Source of the DNA: Bradysia coprophila
Taxonomy: Eukaryota; Arthropoda; Insecta; Diptera; Sciaridae
DNA: 64,000 nt
NCBI RefSeq assembly: GCF_014529535.1
Contig: NC_050735.1
Coordinates: 2,790,001 to 2,854,000, forward strand
Direction: 5' to 3'
Shown here: positions 37,017 through 47,576 of the stretch, in pieces
How the letters are laid out: every line of letters begins with the position of its first letter
Position numbering within the stretch: position 1 is the first letter of the stretch
Notes under the pieces: generated by a model
Database searches by the model: none
Told to the model about the DNA's origin: nothing
Seen by the model: the letters and a program-made list of their open reading frames with translations, nothing else
Program-made: the position numbers and the translations under genes

Positions 37017-37200
37017 GAAAAAAATTGACGACGACACTTAAATGTCAGTGATACTGTAATCTATCGATCTAACTACCAGAAATAATAACAGAGCTCAGTT
37101 GGCCAGCACAAATCTATAAAAAAGGAACTGTATGGCCTCAATGAATAATGTAATAAACAAAACAAATTCAAAATCTACTACACCATAATCGATTCATCGG

Positions 37201-37206
37201 TTTATT
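37201..37206 (-). terminator. Polyadenylation signal for ND-B14.7
   Basis: AATAAA on the minus strand lies about 45 bp after the stop codon. Confidence 0.55.
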
Positions 37207-37249
37207 AAATTTTTTCCCGTTTTTTTTACAATAACTAACTTGAATCCGT

Positions 37250-38143
37250 TCATTCTCTGTTGGTGGTGTATCCTTTTGGTCTTTCTTCCAATAAAGTGAA
37301 ATCGTATGATTTAGTGTGTCGAACGTTCCCGTAAATATGCTTATCCCATGCGGGGAAGAATTCCCAACCTTCACTTATTGACAATTTCTTGACGGCCGCA
37401 GCAATGCCTAAGGTTGTAATGGAGAAAAATGAAATTATTTCCTTGCATCTTTTGGTCTATTTTATTTATATGGTTGCCACATACAGAAGAAAACAGCCAT
37501 TGTACATCCGGAAACAAAGTTACGACGCCAAGCACCGAATACGCCTGCGGATGCACAGGCACCAGCCATATAATTCCATCTGAAAAGGTAAATTACGATG
37601 AAAATGAGCCTTGCCAACAATCCAAATCCAAATTGTTTCAACGATAGGTGGTTGTCAATGTCTCTGTTTTCACGACAAGGAAGGGCTAAATGTTCAAGAC
37701 CGAACGTTCGTTTGACTTAAATTCGTATGGGAAGCAATTTTTGAAAACATTGAGATCAACTCCTTCGGTTAATGAATAGACTCCCAACTGTCGAGAAAAT
37801 TGACTGGAGAGAACAAGTAATAAGAAACCGAAACCGTAGAAATCCATGACAGAAATGTAACACAAATAAAACCATATTCAACTTACGTATCATCTTTACC
37901 ACGAAGTCTATTGGCAGCATAAGTAGTCATTGTAAAAGCACTTGCCATACCCACAAATGGACCACAAAAATAGCCATACCGTCCAATGGTTTTAATGTAG
38001 CCTTGCGGCTTCGTATAAAACAGGACATCATAGGTCGAGGTGACCAATCCAAATGCGAGAGCGGTTCTGTTTGTTGCTACCATTTTACCGAATACATCCT
38101 GCCCTTCTGGCTTATCATAATATTGGACCTTCAATAAACTCAT
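37250..38143 (-). CDS. ND-B14.7: NADH dehydrogenase (complex I) subunit B14.7 / NDUFA11
   Basis: Three exons (38143-37887, 37579-37485 and 37407-37250) encode 169 residues. The subunit is an accessory membrane protein of mitochondrial complex I in the Tim17-like fold. Family landmarks are YYDKPEGQDVFGKMVATN, TKPQGYIKTIGRYGYF, GPFVGMASAFTMTTYAANR and RGKDD, then WNYMAGACASAGVFGAWRRN. The second intron is only 77 bp. Reading through it meets a stop soon after, and splicing restores IAAAVKKLSISEGWEFFP, typical of the family C-terminus. The glycine- and alanine-rich hydrophobic stretches are the membrane helices. The start is the first ATG. Confidence 0.92.
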
Positions 38144-38463
38144 GACGGAGTTGTTCTACAATCACCGCAGGTGTTCAAACTGTCGATGAAAAAGAAATTT
38201 ACAGTTTTGAAATGGAAGAATTTGCTGCGAAATTCTTACTTTTCAATTAGAAAAAGGAATTGAATTGATATCGTATAAGACCATCCAGTGACAGTACATT
38301 ACGTAATGTAGAAAAACGAAACCTTGTAACGTCAAAATTGTCAAAATATTACGATTTACGAATTGTGGAGCACGCAAGAAATTTTTCAAGAACAGCGTTT
38401 GATGAATTTGAAAATAATTTTTGAATATTGCGGGAAATTACTATTTCAATCAATTGTTGTTTG

Positions 38464-38522
38464 CAAGGTTCTGAAATTTGATGCATTCGTGGATGTCTCA
38501 ACCTGTTCTTTCACAACCTTAT
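38464..38522. repeat. Degenerate CAAGG-ended repeat
   Basis: It begins GCAAGGTTCTGAAA and ends CCTGTTCTTTCACAACCTT, matching the terminal repeats of the MITE at 50578-50806 with most of the middle missing. No clear duplication flanks it. Confidence 0.45.
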
Positions 38523-39156
38523 TGGTTTTTCGGTTAGATGTTACTCACAGACAGCGTATAAAAGGAAACAACCAGCATTCCATCGTTTTTCGAATGTGCA
38601 AATAACAGTAATGTTAAGCAGTGCCGCGTCTACATGGAGACCATTTGGACCATAGACCATGGGAAAAAAATAAGGCGCTGGGAAATAAGAAAATTATGCC
38701 ATAGACTTTAGTGAAGTTAGGCAACGAATTTTTGAGCGTTTTGTAGAAAAAAGTTTCAAGTGAAATGCAAAAAATGTCGCTGGCAAGTCGTGTCTTAAAT
38801 ATTTTCCATTTCCTTCTGATTTCGTACAATTTCTATACTATTTACCATCAGTGACATAGTTATTTTCGGTGCCCACTCGAACTCGACTTAAGAATTCAAT
38901 AAGCCTTTTTGCGCCCTCAGTTATTTTTTAATACAACCAAGCACAGTGCAAATCTAGTAGGCCATGTGAAAAGCTTATCGCTAGTCACAAACATCGAAAT
39001 AAAAGCTTGGCATTCCTTTTATTAACCACCAGGCCCGGACTGTACTAGTTGAAAACTGACTTTTTCCAATAAGAAATACGATTCGCTAGTGAAAGTTTAC
39101 AAATTTTAATAAGGGGAGAGCTTTATGTTAATTTTTTTTCGATTTCCAATTTGCAG

Positions 39157-39544
39157 ATTTGCCGATTGAGGTACGTATAACACAGTGACTGTTTATAGTG
39201 TCAATCTTTTGTCGTTCGCGTCTCAGCATCCGATACCAACCCAAAAATGTGCGACAACAGAAAGATGATGAAAGATCTCGAACCATCTGCCTCTTACTAA
39301 CTCGGATGTTTTGTTTCAGATGCTGGATGAGATCTTTAATAATGTTACCACATTCGATCTGTTAAATTGCCGACTGGTAAATCGCCGATGGAACGAAGTT
39401 TCATCTCGAATCCTGCACCACCTAGTTATTCTCTGGGATTTAGGACAAAGACAAAATTCCACTAAATCCATTTTAATTCATTATGTTAGTAACAATGATC
39501 ATCATCATTCAGTCATCTCTGATTATCATATCCATGTAGCCTAA
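39157..39544 (+). pseudogene. Orphan F-box fragment
   Basis: A 14-nt exon-like segment (39157-39170, between TTTGCAG and GTACGT) reads LPIE. It joins in phase to 39320 onwards, which gives MLDEIFNNVTTFDLLNCR and LVNRRWNEVS. Together they make a good F-box, the motif that binds Skp1 in ubiquitin ligases. After about 20 more residues the frame loses resemblance and stops. No leader exon with an ATG and no substrate-binding repeats were found. The last 36 bp overlap the antisense last exon of the kinase-like gene. It is probably a gene remnant, although a gene with distant exons is possible. Confidence 0.55.
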
Positions 39545-40982
39545 TTTACTAGCATTCCTCAGGACTGCAACTATTCTTTCGTCGATTACATTGCCACCGC
39601 AATGAAGTTGTAGCTGTCTCAACTCTTCCGAACATGCATCTCGTTCAACCACTTTGGCCATTTGAGCGCATTCATCCTCTGGACAAGCCATCCATGGTAC
39701 TGTATTTTTAGAGATCCATTTAAGGTCTGTGCACAAGTCAATTACATTTCGAAATTTCTAACTTACAAAACATCACCGCTACCATGGCACCGTAAAAAGC
39801 GAATTGTTTAAAATGTTTGTAGAAATCGTCCCAGCAATATGCAGTTAATCTAGCGTCACACGGTTTACAATCAAGTAATTCACACAAGGATGCAATCAAC
39901 TTGTAATGATACCGATTTAACAACGTTTCGTTTAAACAATTCTCAAACAGACTCGGATGTATATTTATGTACATGAAAAACGACAGATCTATGGCTGGCG
40001 AACCATATTTCACCTCCTGAAAGTCAATAAAGCGTAGATCAACAGCCGTCTTCTGTTCGTACTTGAATAGAACATTATTTCGATTGTAGTCTCCATGCAA
40101 AATGACGCTAAAATCATTGTCCGATCGCAAGAAACGATTCATTAATGCCATTGGATCATTGCTGTATTTTGTTCGCAAAATATTCAAATTTCTTCCGAAT
40201 ATTTCATTGTCAATTTCCTTAGGATTATTGTCGAAATATGAGCAGATTCTCTCTAAAGCGTTAGTATATAGCGGTATATGTAACGTATGCGGATTGGTTT
40301 TATTTGGAAATTTAAATGGAACTAGACCGTTAATCAACCGTTCAAAATCTGGGTCGTTATTAATACGTAACGCATATGTACAAGCATGGAACTGTGCAAT
40401 CGCTTCGGTCATTAATGTCAACTCTTCGACGGTCAAATCAATGCGAGGTCCCAAGGTAAAACCTATTTCGGTTAGATTCTCCATCACCAATATGCTTTCC
40501 GTGTTATCACTTAGGGCTGGATATTGACCGGACTCTGCTAAATATGTTTGCGGGCACCAAAGAGATTTTTCGATAGTTTTAAATTTTGATTGAAATTTTT
40601 CCAGGAACGTTGGGATGATCGTTTCATATATAAACACTTCATTGATAAACTGATAGTCTGCATTCATAGTTGTTCGTAGAGGCGAAGGTGGTTTCATTAG
40701 TTTCACGACAACCTTTTTCTCCACATTTCTATATTTGTGAAAATGAAGAGAAAAGAATTCCATTTTTAGCATCGAAAATTTATCACTAAAAATCGTTTCT
40801 AACTTGCGATCTTTCGTTTCGAACACCAAGCTTGCGAAAATTATGTTTCCCTTGAAACCGTCAATTGAATTATTACTTCTACTTACATCGGCTCTAATAA
40901 ATTTCAAATCATTCAGAACATTGTTTTCGGCAATAATTTTGGGGAAAACGTAATTTTCAATGAATTTTATTTGATTGTCCAT
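39509..40982 (-). CDS. Ecdysteroid kinase-like (EcKL/CHK) protein
   Basis: Two exons (40982-39767 and 39726-39509) encode 477 residues. I chose the ATG at 40982; no earlier ATG is in frame. EcKLs are insect kinases related to choline and aminoglycoside kinases. Some members phosphorylate ecdysteroids, while most have unknown small-molecule substrates. Visible motifs are VVVKLM (likely ATP-site lysine, about residue 94), the NEVFIYETIIPTF helix, ILVMENL (hinge), the catalytic loop VILHGDYNRNNVLF (His 296, Asp 298) and FIDFQEVKYGSPAIDLSFF with the metal-binding Asp near 320. All key residues are present. The 3' exon overlaps the F-box fragment on the other strand by 36 bp. The true substrate cannot be read from sequence. 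Confidence 0.9.
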
Positions 40983-42115
40983 TATTTTCTGCACTACCCG
41001 GCGAACGATGCGGATACTTAACGCAAATTATTATCAATCGGTTTTAGTATTTCTACAATATCTACAAATGCAAATATGACATAGTGCATTATCTCCTAGA
41101 TTGACGTCGTTAATTAAACTCGCATGCTTTGTATTGGAATAATCGAAAGCAGTGCCTTAACCGGGGGGAAATGTCTAGAAGGGCCTCTTATTTCTGTCAA
41201 AAGGGCCCGTAGCGAAAAATATATTCGGAGTAAAAGTCGAGTTTGAGTTTCGATTTTACGGTTTATTTTCATGAAGATTTTTCTAAATTTCTGAAAAAAG
41301 TCTTAAATTATTAAAGAAAACTTTGAAAAAACTCCTCTGAGGAAATAAGGAAATATCTTAAAAGCAAGCCTCGAGGAGAAGCTAAGAAGGATTGATATTT
41401 GAGACTAACATTAAAGAAATTGAAGAAACACTCAAGAAGTTGAAGAAACTTTAATAAACTAATAAAAGTAATTTCTTGAAAAAAGCATTAGTCCTGAGTC
41501 CATTTTAGATCATGTAACGTTCCAGCTGCATCTTGAGCTTACATTTTCAAAAAATCTAAGGATCAACCATTGGCCCAGATCCCAGATCTCTATCCAGAAA
41601 GTTGTAATCGTTTTGCAAGAAACCACCATCCATAATCGAAGAGTGAGACTGAGGTCATTTTAGATTAGGGAATAAATCTCTGCAATTCTTTCTAGCTGAT
41701 GGATTTTTACAAAGAGTTTCTTAAATTTTGAGGGCTCGGGGTATGTTCCATCTAGAATTAAACCCTGATTATAGAACAGCTTATAAGACAAATTAAAGTT
41801 CAAACTTTCAGCGCACAAACATGAAAACCGAGTTTTCGATACAGAGTGGCATTTCGGTATTTTGTTTCCTCCTAGGTTTGTAAATACGAAGTTACGAAAC
41901 GAAGCATGATAATTACTCCTTCAGACTTTATATTTGAAATACTCGAATATTGTCTCACCACAGAAAATTAGCGATAAATGTTCCCGGTGATGATTTTTTC
42001 TTGAAATTTTCATTTTTTTTTAAGGTTCACAGATAAGGTGTGACATTATACATAATACCCATGATCTAACCATTCCTGTCTTTATCTTTAACGCTAGCGC
42101 ATCAGGTTACAATCG
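40983..42115. other. Intergenic, no gene recognised
   Basis: The 5' flank of the kinase-like gene holds AT-rich words (AAGAAATTGAAGAAAC repeats near 41410-41460) but no frame or element I can name. Confidence 0.5.
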
Positions 42116-42122
42116 GAAATGG

Positions 42123-42324
42123 CACGACAGAGTAAAGTTAACCAGGCGGGAGCGCTGATTTGGCTGAGGACCTGAATAATCTAGGAGCCCTGTATTTTTT
42201 GCGAATAAAATTTTTCAATTTATGTCAGTGTTCATTTGAGTTCATTTTCATCCAGTGTATTAGGTCCCTTATTTGACGTTTCGAAAATGAACCGCTCCTG
42301 CCTGGTTTATTTTACTCTGCCGTG
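42123..42324. mobile_element. MITE with 7-bp target duplication, copy 2
   Basis: This 202-bp copy of the element at 2840 has the same terminal repeats and is flanked by GAAATGG at 42116-42122 and 42325-42331. The interior is nearly identical to copy 1, implying recent or shared mobilisation. Confidence 0.87.
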
Positions 42325-42331
42325 GAAATGG

Positions 42332-43020
42332 TTAAACCGTTCGGCAAAGAATGATTTTCTTGTGAAACATTCTGATCAGTAGGACGTGATCCAAAGATTC
42401 ATTGAGAATCTTCTAATGGTTTTGCTTTCAGTCGAGCATTGAGCAAAAATACGAAAACGTGGTTCAGCTCTGTATTTAGTAATAATTTTTGATTTTGACC
42501 TTTGTTATCATTAACTGAGCAATCGAGTACGCTTCCTTCAGTGAATTTATGGTAAACAACTTGAATTTAGTTAGATTAAAGATTTGTTTTTGATGACCTG
42601 TTTTTAATCTCAGGGCCCTCGAGTCGGGGGGATTTGTGGGATTTTTAAAAACCGAGGGATTTGAAGGGGAGTGCGGGGGATTTTTCCCACGAGCTTATAT
42701 GTTACTTTAGGCCCTGATTCGAAAGAGTGTGTTCCTTTGTGACTGTAATCGAGTACTATATTAGAGAAAACCATACCCATAACTTGGCCGAATGTTTGTT
42801 ATCGACGTTTTGTAATAGTGTCTCCGTCGCTTTTAAATTCATCGAAATCCACGGTTGATATAAAAAAGACTTGAACTTGCTCAAACTTGAAATCGACTAG
42901 TAGCTCTTTATAAATTAAAGGATCGGCGAAAGGTTTCCTTATTCTTAACAACTTTTTAAGTGGTGTCATCGCGCCAACATTCTCTTTTCGTATAAGTTTG
43001 TGGGATGTCTATAGTTATTT
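42332..43020. other. Intergenic, no gene recognised
   Basis: No frame of note is present. A short G-rich patch (GGGGGGATTTGTGGGATTTT) lies near 42628. Confidence 0.45.
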
Positions 43021-43136
43021 GCATAACAAGGGTAGAGTTTTAGTGTGAATTTTGTTGATCCGAGGCGAAGCTGAGGTCAATATCCAGACGAAAACTAGAG
43101 TTTACGACTTTTATCCAGAGTTTTGTAATGGATTTT

Positions 43137-43222
43137 GCATGCTTTTGAAACCTACACCATTTTTTTTGTTTTCACTAGGTGTGTAATAAGCCACTTTCGA
43201 GCCTAGTGAAAACAAAAGCATG
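43137..43222. repeat. Hairpin with GTTTTCACTAGG arms
   Basis: Perfect inner arms GTTTTCACTAGG / CCTAGTGAAAAC, plus outer CATGCTTTTG / CAAAAGCATG, enclose a small loop with TTTCGAG. It is adjacent to the CCGAGGCGAAGCTGAGG motif at 43070. Confidence 0.65.
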
Positions 43223-43231
43223 TAAAAATAC

Positions 43232-43439
43232 TTTTTATCTGTCTAGAACGATAATCTCGAGCTTATACCTCTAGGGAGTTTTTGTTTATCTCAATATATC
43301 GGTTCTCGACAGATAAAATATGATATGCACCTATTGCCAGACTGTTATTTTGACGTGTATTCATTATGGCCCACGCCTTCGGCTAGGGCAATAATGTCCT
43401 ACACGTCAAAATAACAATCTTGGCAACAGGTGCATAATA
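43232..43439. repeat. Two-hairpin repeat unit, copy 2
   Basis: This is an almost identical 208-bp copy of 7211-7418, with both hairpins intact and the loop GCCTTCGGCTAGG in place of GCTTTCGGCTAGG. No flanking duplication is evident. Confidence 0.8.
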
Positions 43440-43632
43440 TATATTACATCGATAATCCTTATCAGCCAGCGTAATTTCGTTTTTTTTTTGCGTAACGCAC
43501 GTACTGATCTCTGGCAATCTCTATATCTGGCCAGTCGCCACAAGGTAAACCACCAGAAGCCCACACAATATCCCCATTGTCAATTTACATACCAATCTCA
43601 TACCAAATACTGGCACCTCTGAATTTATCAAA

Positions 43633-43700
43633 GTTCTGAAAGAACAGGTTTAGACCAAGGTTCTGAAAGAACAGGTTAAGAAAACCTTGAGTCCCGGGTA
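43633..43700. repeat. Remnant of CAAGG-ended MITE
   Basis: GTTCTGAAAGAACAGGTT occurs twice in tandem, the second preceded by CAAG and followed closely by AACCTTG. This matches the ends of the 50578-50806 element brought together. Confidence 0.5.
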
Positions 43701-43734
43701 AAAATGTCGGTCTCATGAGACCACGAAATACGTA

Positions 43735-44035
43735 TTCTCAACGGTCTAACTCCAGTCTCAAAATTGCTGGAATTTTCATTTCGGTCTCAAAATATTTTTT
43801 GTGTGCTAAATACATTTTGGATGAACGAATGAGAATGCTGTAGGCTGAACGAGTAGTCTCTTTTCGATAAATGTCTTTGCCAGACCTTGTGAGGCTGAAT
43901 GAGTGGTCTGTGGTCTCATTGCTTACATGTTTTCAGATCGCTTCAGACGGAACGAGTAGTCTCTTTGCTAACATCTATGCGTGATCTGTACGAGACTGGA
44001 TGAGTGGTCTCGTAGCAGTTATATCTCTCAGTAAC
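43735..44035. repeat. Degenerate tandem repeat with GAGTGGTCTC words
   Basis: Phrases such as GAACGAGTAGTCTCTTT and GGATGAGTGGTCTC recur at irregular spacing of about 55-65 bp. It is non-coding. Confidence 0.5.
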
Positions 44036-44209
44036 GTGAGGCCTTTCGGTTAATTTTTAAATTGAATTGGAAATCGAAAAAATCAACAGAAAGGCCTCAG
44101 TAGAAAAATTTCGATTGGAAATCGAAAAAAAAAATTGAGTGAAAGTCCTCAGTAAGAAAATTTTGATTGGAAATAGAAGATAGAATAACCGGAAAGGCCT
44201 CATTGGAAA
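44036..44209. repeat. Inverted/tandem repeat with AGGCCTTTCGGTTA ends
   Basis: GAGGCCTTTCGGTTA at the left faces AACCGGAAAGGCCTC at the right. Inside, GATTGGAAATCGAAAAA is repeated about every 58 bp. It is probably a small fold-back element. Confidence 0.5.
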
Positions 44210-44437
44210 TTAAAGATTTTGTCTATGTTCGCTAAAATAGGCTTCATTTGTTTGAACAAGAAATGGTTGAAATTTAAAAAAGCCCTGTCGGGACTTCACC
44301 CGACTAAGGCAAAAGACCTTTGGGAATTGCCCGAACGCCCAGTATGGCCAGTCTGATCCTGTCAGTCGCGCATTTTAGACGAAAAGGTAAAATAAATCAA
44401 TTTCAGCATGACTTTAGTTGAAAATAATTTAATTTAG

Positions 44438-45519
44438 TTGAAACAAGCCTTTGACCAAGTGCTACTGAAAGATATGGCAACAATCCTTGGACATAATGGA
44501 GTACCACAACATCTTACCAATCGAATCATCAACGCTTGTCTCTACGAGGAAACAATATTACAAGATAATGGACGCAGGACAACAAAGTACCGCAAAACGA
44601 CAGGCGTTAAACAGGGGTGTCCTCTTTCTCCCAATCTGTTCGTTATTATACTCCATGCGATCTTGGAAACAGTTACAGAAGTCTTGGGCAACTACGACCT
44701 TAGCGGAATTAATCTATCACTTCCTCTTCTCCTAGCATATGCCGATGATTTGATACTGCTGACAGACAACAAAAATGACCTCGACCGATTCGTAGAAGAA
44801 TTTTCAGATGTAGCTCAGGAGGTAGGACTTCGTATCAACCCCGAGAAATGCGAGCTGTTAATCCGAGATCCACACAAAGTCGAATTGAACGATGTACCAA
44901 CGCTTCAAGTGGGCAAACTAAACATCAAAGTAGTGGAGAAAATGAAATACTTGGGCACATACATAACCAGCAATCTAAACCGGCCTTTGGTAGTACGCGA
45001 CAGAATCAAAATGGCATATAAAATTACGCATTCACTTCTGCCGTTCTTACGCTTGCACAAACTTCCAATGAACTTAATAACGAAAATATACAATACCGTT
45101 ATCGCACCAGTAGCTATATATGGATTGAAAGCATCAACGATGACACGCCGAAACAGAATCTCGCTTACAAATATGGAACGTCAGATACTACGAATTATGT
45201 CCGATACGTCGAGTGACAAGCCATCCAGCACGCAACCAAAAATAATGCTACAAAATAATAATAATAAATAATACGCTACCACCGGCACATTGAACGAAGA
45301 CCACACGATCATATTCTTAAAGTCGCGAGACGCTTTCGAATCAATAGCAAGTACAAAGTGGGTCGGCCGTGTATCATATGGGAAGACACATTACTTAAAG
45401 AAGCAGCAAAATCGGGAACCACCGATCTGTTACCAAATGTGGGAGACGACGAATTCGATATGAAAGCTGTAGAACAGGCCATATACGACGGCAATATATC
45501 CGAAGAAGAAGAAGAATAA
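44438..45519 (+). pseudogene. Reverse transcriptase fragment of a non-LTR element
   Basis: The frame contains GVKQGCPLSPNLF and the catalytic AYADDLILL motif of reverse transcriptases, then a thumb-like region (MKYLGTYITSN). It breaks at an AAT-repeat near 45255-45272. The next segment, in a shifted frame, has the ILKVARRFRINSK and VGRPCIIWED motifs common at the C-termini of such elements, and ends in EEEEE at 45519. The endonuclease and first half of the polymerase are missing. It is inactive by truncation and frameshift. Confidence 0.85.
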
Positions 45520-45584
45520 TACCACAAGTTTGTATCGTTATAATCTGTTATTAAATTCTTAACAGCTAAACCTGAGTATTCAAG

Positions 45585-45746
45585 AAAGGTGAATCTCACA
45601 AGGAGATCTTAAATAAAGACAATTAATATGAACCATTCTCAGAGCAAACGCACGATAGTCATCATAGATGAAAGGTGAATCTCTCAGAGAGACCGGAAAC
45701 TCGTCACTAATGTGATAGATGGTGAATCTCCCACGGAGATCGGAAT
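45585..45746. repeat. Three GGTGAATCTC hairpin motifs in the retrotransposon 3' region
   Basis: GGTGAATCTC followed by GGAGATC (or GAGAGACC) recurs at 45588, 45674 and 45721. Each forms a 5-6 bp stem of ATCTC with GAGAT. They lie downstream of the coding part, where 3' recognition structures for reverse transcription would be expected. Confidence 0.6.
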
Positions 45747-46355
45747 AGCAACAACAAACTAAACATAAATATCGTAGTTAGTCGAACTGTACACCAGCTG
45801 AGGGTCAGTTCTTTGTGTGTTTGTCCATTTTCCACATACCTGGTTGGCCTAGCGTAATCTAGGAGGCATAGCGAATGGAATACATCGCTCGCTGGGTATA
45901 GTGAAGTCGGAGTCGGAGTCGGACTTTAGTTGAAAATAATTCTAACTAACCTTAAAATTTTAAAATTGTCTGAAGTTAATAGTATTCGCCATGTCTAGGG
46001 AATCTAGTCATGCAGAAAAAATATAGAGGCCATATATTTTTTGACCACCTCGACCTCACCACAAATTTCTAGTGAAAATAGAAGTTTCAAAAGTTCGAAA
46101 ATAGTAATCAAAACTCAAAACCTATTGTCTTTTGAGATTGGAGACTGGAGACCACTCTTTTCACACTTTTGACCTACTTTCATTTTTACTCGGGATAATA
46201 ATCTAGTCTTAGCATTGGTACGTTGAAAGGAAAATGTTGCCAACACCTGAGGAAGCTGAGGTTTCCAATTATCCGACTATGAAAAAACTAGTTTAATTTA
46301 TGGCTGTTTAGGTGTACTCTTTCAGAGATAGGTTTTGTATGACTGGACTCTACAG

Positions 46356-47503
46356 AATAATATCTTTAGATTAACGAGATTACCCACCCGAAGGCATAAC
46401 ATCTCGTCCTCTCTAAGAGGAGTAGATTGAGATACGCTCAATCAGCGCGTCAAATGACTGCCTTCATATGCCGGTGTTTCATGCACCAGCATAGCCAAAG
46501 GTGGGGCAAGGGCCTATCACAACCCTTGCTGCAATGCACCCGGGAGCAGTACCCCAGCGTATTAAACGCACTTGAACCACAGTTACCACGTTTCAGCCAA
46601 GGATAGGCTCCTCAACCATAGTTGGGACCAGGAGGATAGTGCAATCCTGGTGGGCTCCCAACACCTGTGGTACCGATTTAACCCTCGGGTAGGGTAGGTG
46701 GTATCGAAGACCACTTCGGATGGAAGCATGAACTTCCAGCTCCGATCGACTAGCTCGAATTGCGCGGAGTCGCCACTCTCCGAGAGACAGTCTGGAATTG
46801 GCCTTAGCCGTTCAACCAGCTGAACTCATCCTGCGCCGGTCATTCACCCCACAATCAACCACATTCAAGACATAACGGCGTACACATGCATCATTCACGG
46901 ATCCACGTCATCAACCTCGACCTCCTGCCGAATAGCGATACCGCAAACTGATTCAACTTTTCAAACGCTCCAATCTCGCTGAGTGCCCCGCTAACGTCAA
47001 GCGACCCGTTACGGATGAGTAACCCACAACCATTCAGATCACGAAGATCCTCGTAGAGCGGGCACTCCCCGAGTAGGTGCTTGACGTCCTCGTTAGGTGC
47101 TCCACACATGCATACCGGCGTATTTGACAGACCACGTTTGTGCAGAAAACCATTCATGCTACCGTGTCCCGTTAATACATAACCAAGACACAGATGGCCA
47201 AAGGCCAGCCACTCATTCTCACGAACAAATCGGACACTCGGAATAAACTTATGAGTGAGGCGTCCCTTTTCCGAGACATCCCACCTGCCCTGCCACACAC
47301 CCAGCAACCTCTCCGTCAACAGTTCCTTGAACTGAGGACCACTCAACCCTAGCAACTCACTCTTCATCCGTGATCGGATCGCCATCCACCGGCGTAATGC
47401 CTCTACGGAATTCGGAGAGCGAACCTCTACGGGTTGCCTCCAAATCCCATGGTAGTTCTCCGTGGAGAACTTGCATTGCGTCTGTGGAAACCGTCCGACA
47501 CAC
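46356..47503 (-). mobile_element. 5'-truncated R1/Jockey-like non-LTR retrotransposon with 15-bp duplication
   Basis: GACTGGACTCTACAG occurs at 46341-46355 and 47504-47518, exactly bracketing the element. The minus strand carries the extreme C-terminal part of its polyprotein (47385-46891) and a 3' untranslated part to 46356. Confidence 0.8.
46891..47385 (-). pseudogene. C-terminal fragment of a retrotransposon polyprotein
   Basis: The frame includes LTGHGSMNGFLHKRGLS, followed by a Cys/His pattern CMCGAPNEDVKHLLGECP. This is the characteristic C-terminal zinc-finger-like region of R1/Jockey-type polymerases (C-x-C-x(7-8)-H-x(4)-C). The reverse transcriptase proper is absent through 5' truncation, so it is not a host gene. 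Confidence 0.8.
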
Positions 47504-47576
47504 GACTGGACTCTACAGTAAGGCTTGGATCAAACACCGTTTCTAATTGGTTTTTAAAGTTGTTGATAAGAGTCGA

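Larger units (their letters stand above)
44430..45921 (+). mobile_element. 5'-truncated non-LTR retrotransposon with 20-bp target duplication
   Basis: The element is bracketed by the perfect direct repeat GACTTTAGTTGAAAATAATT at 44410-44429 and 45922-45941. It carries the second half of a reverse transcriptase (44438-45271), then the C-terminal domain in another frame to 45519. A 3' untranslated part follows, containing three small hairpins, and it ends in a (GTCGGA)n tail instead of poly(A). The clade is uncertain. Confidence 0.85.
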
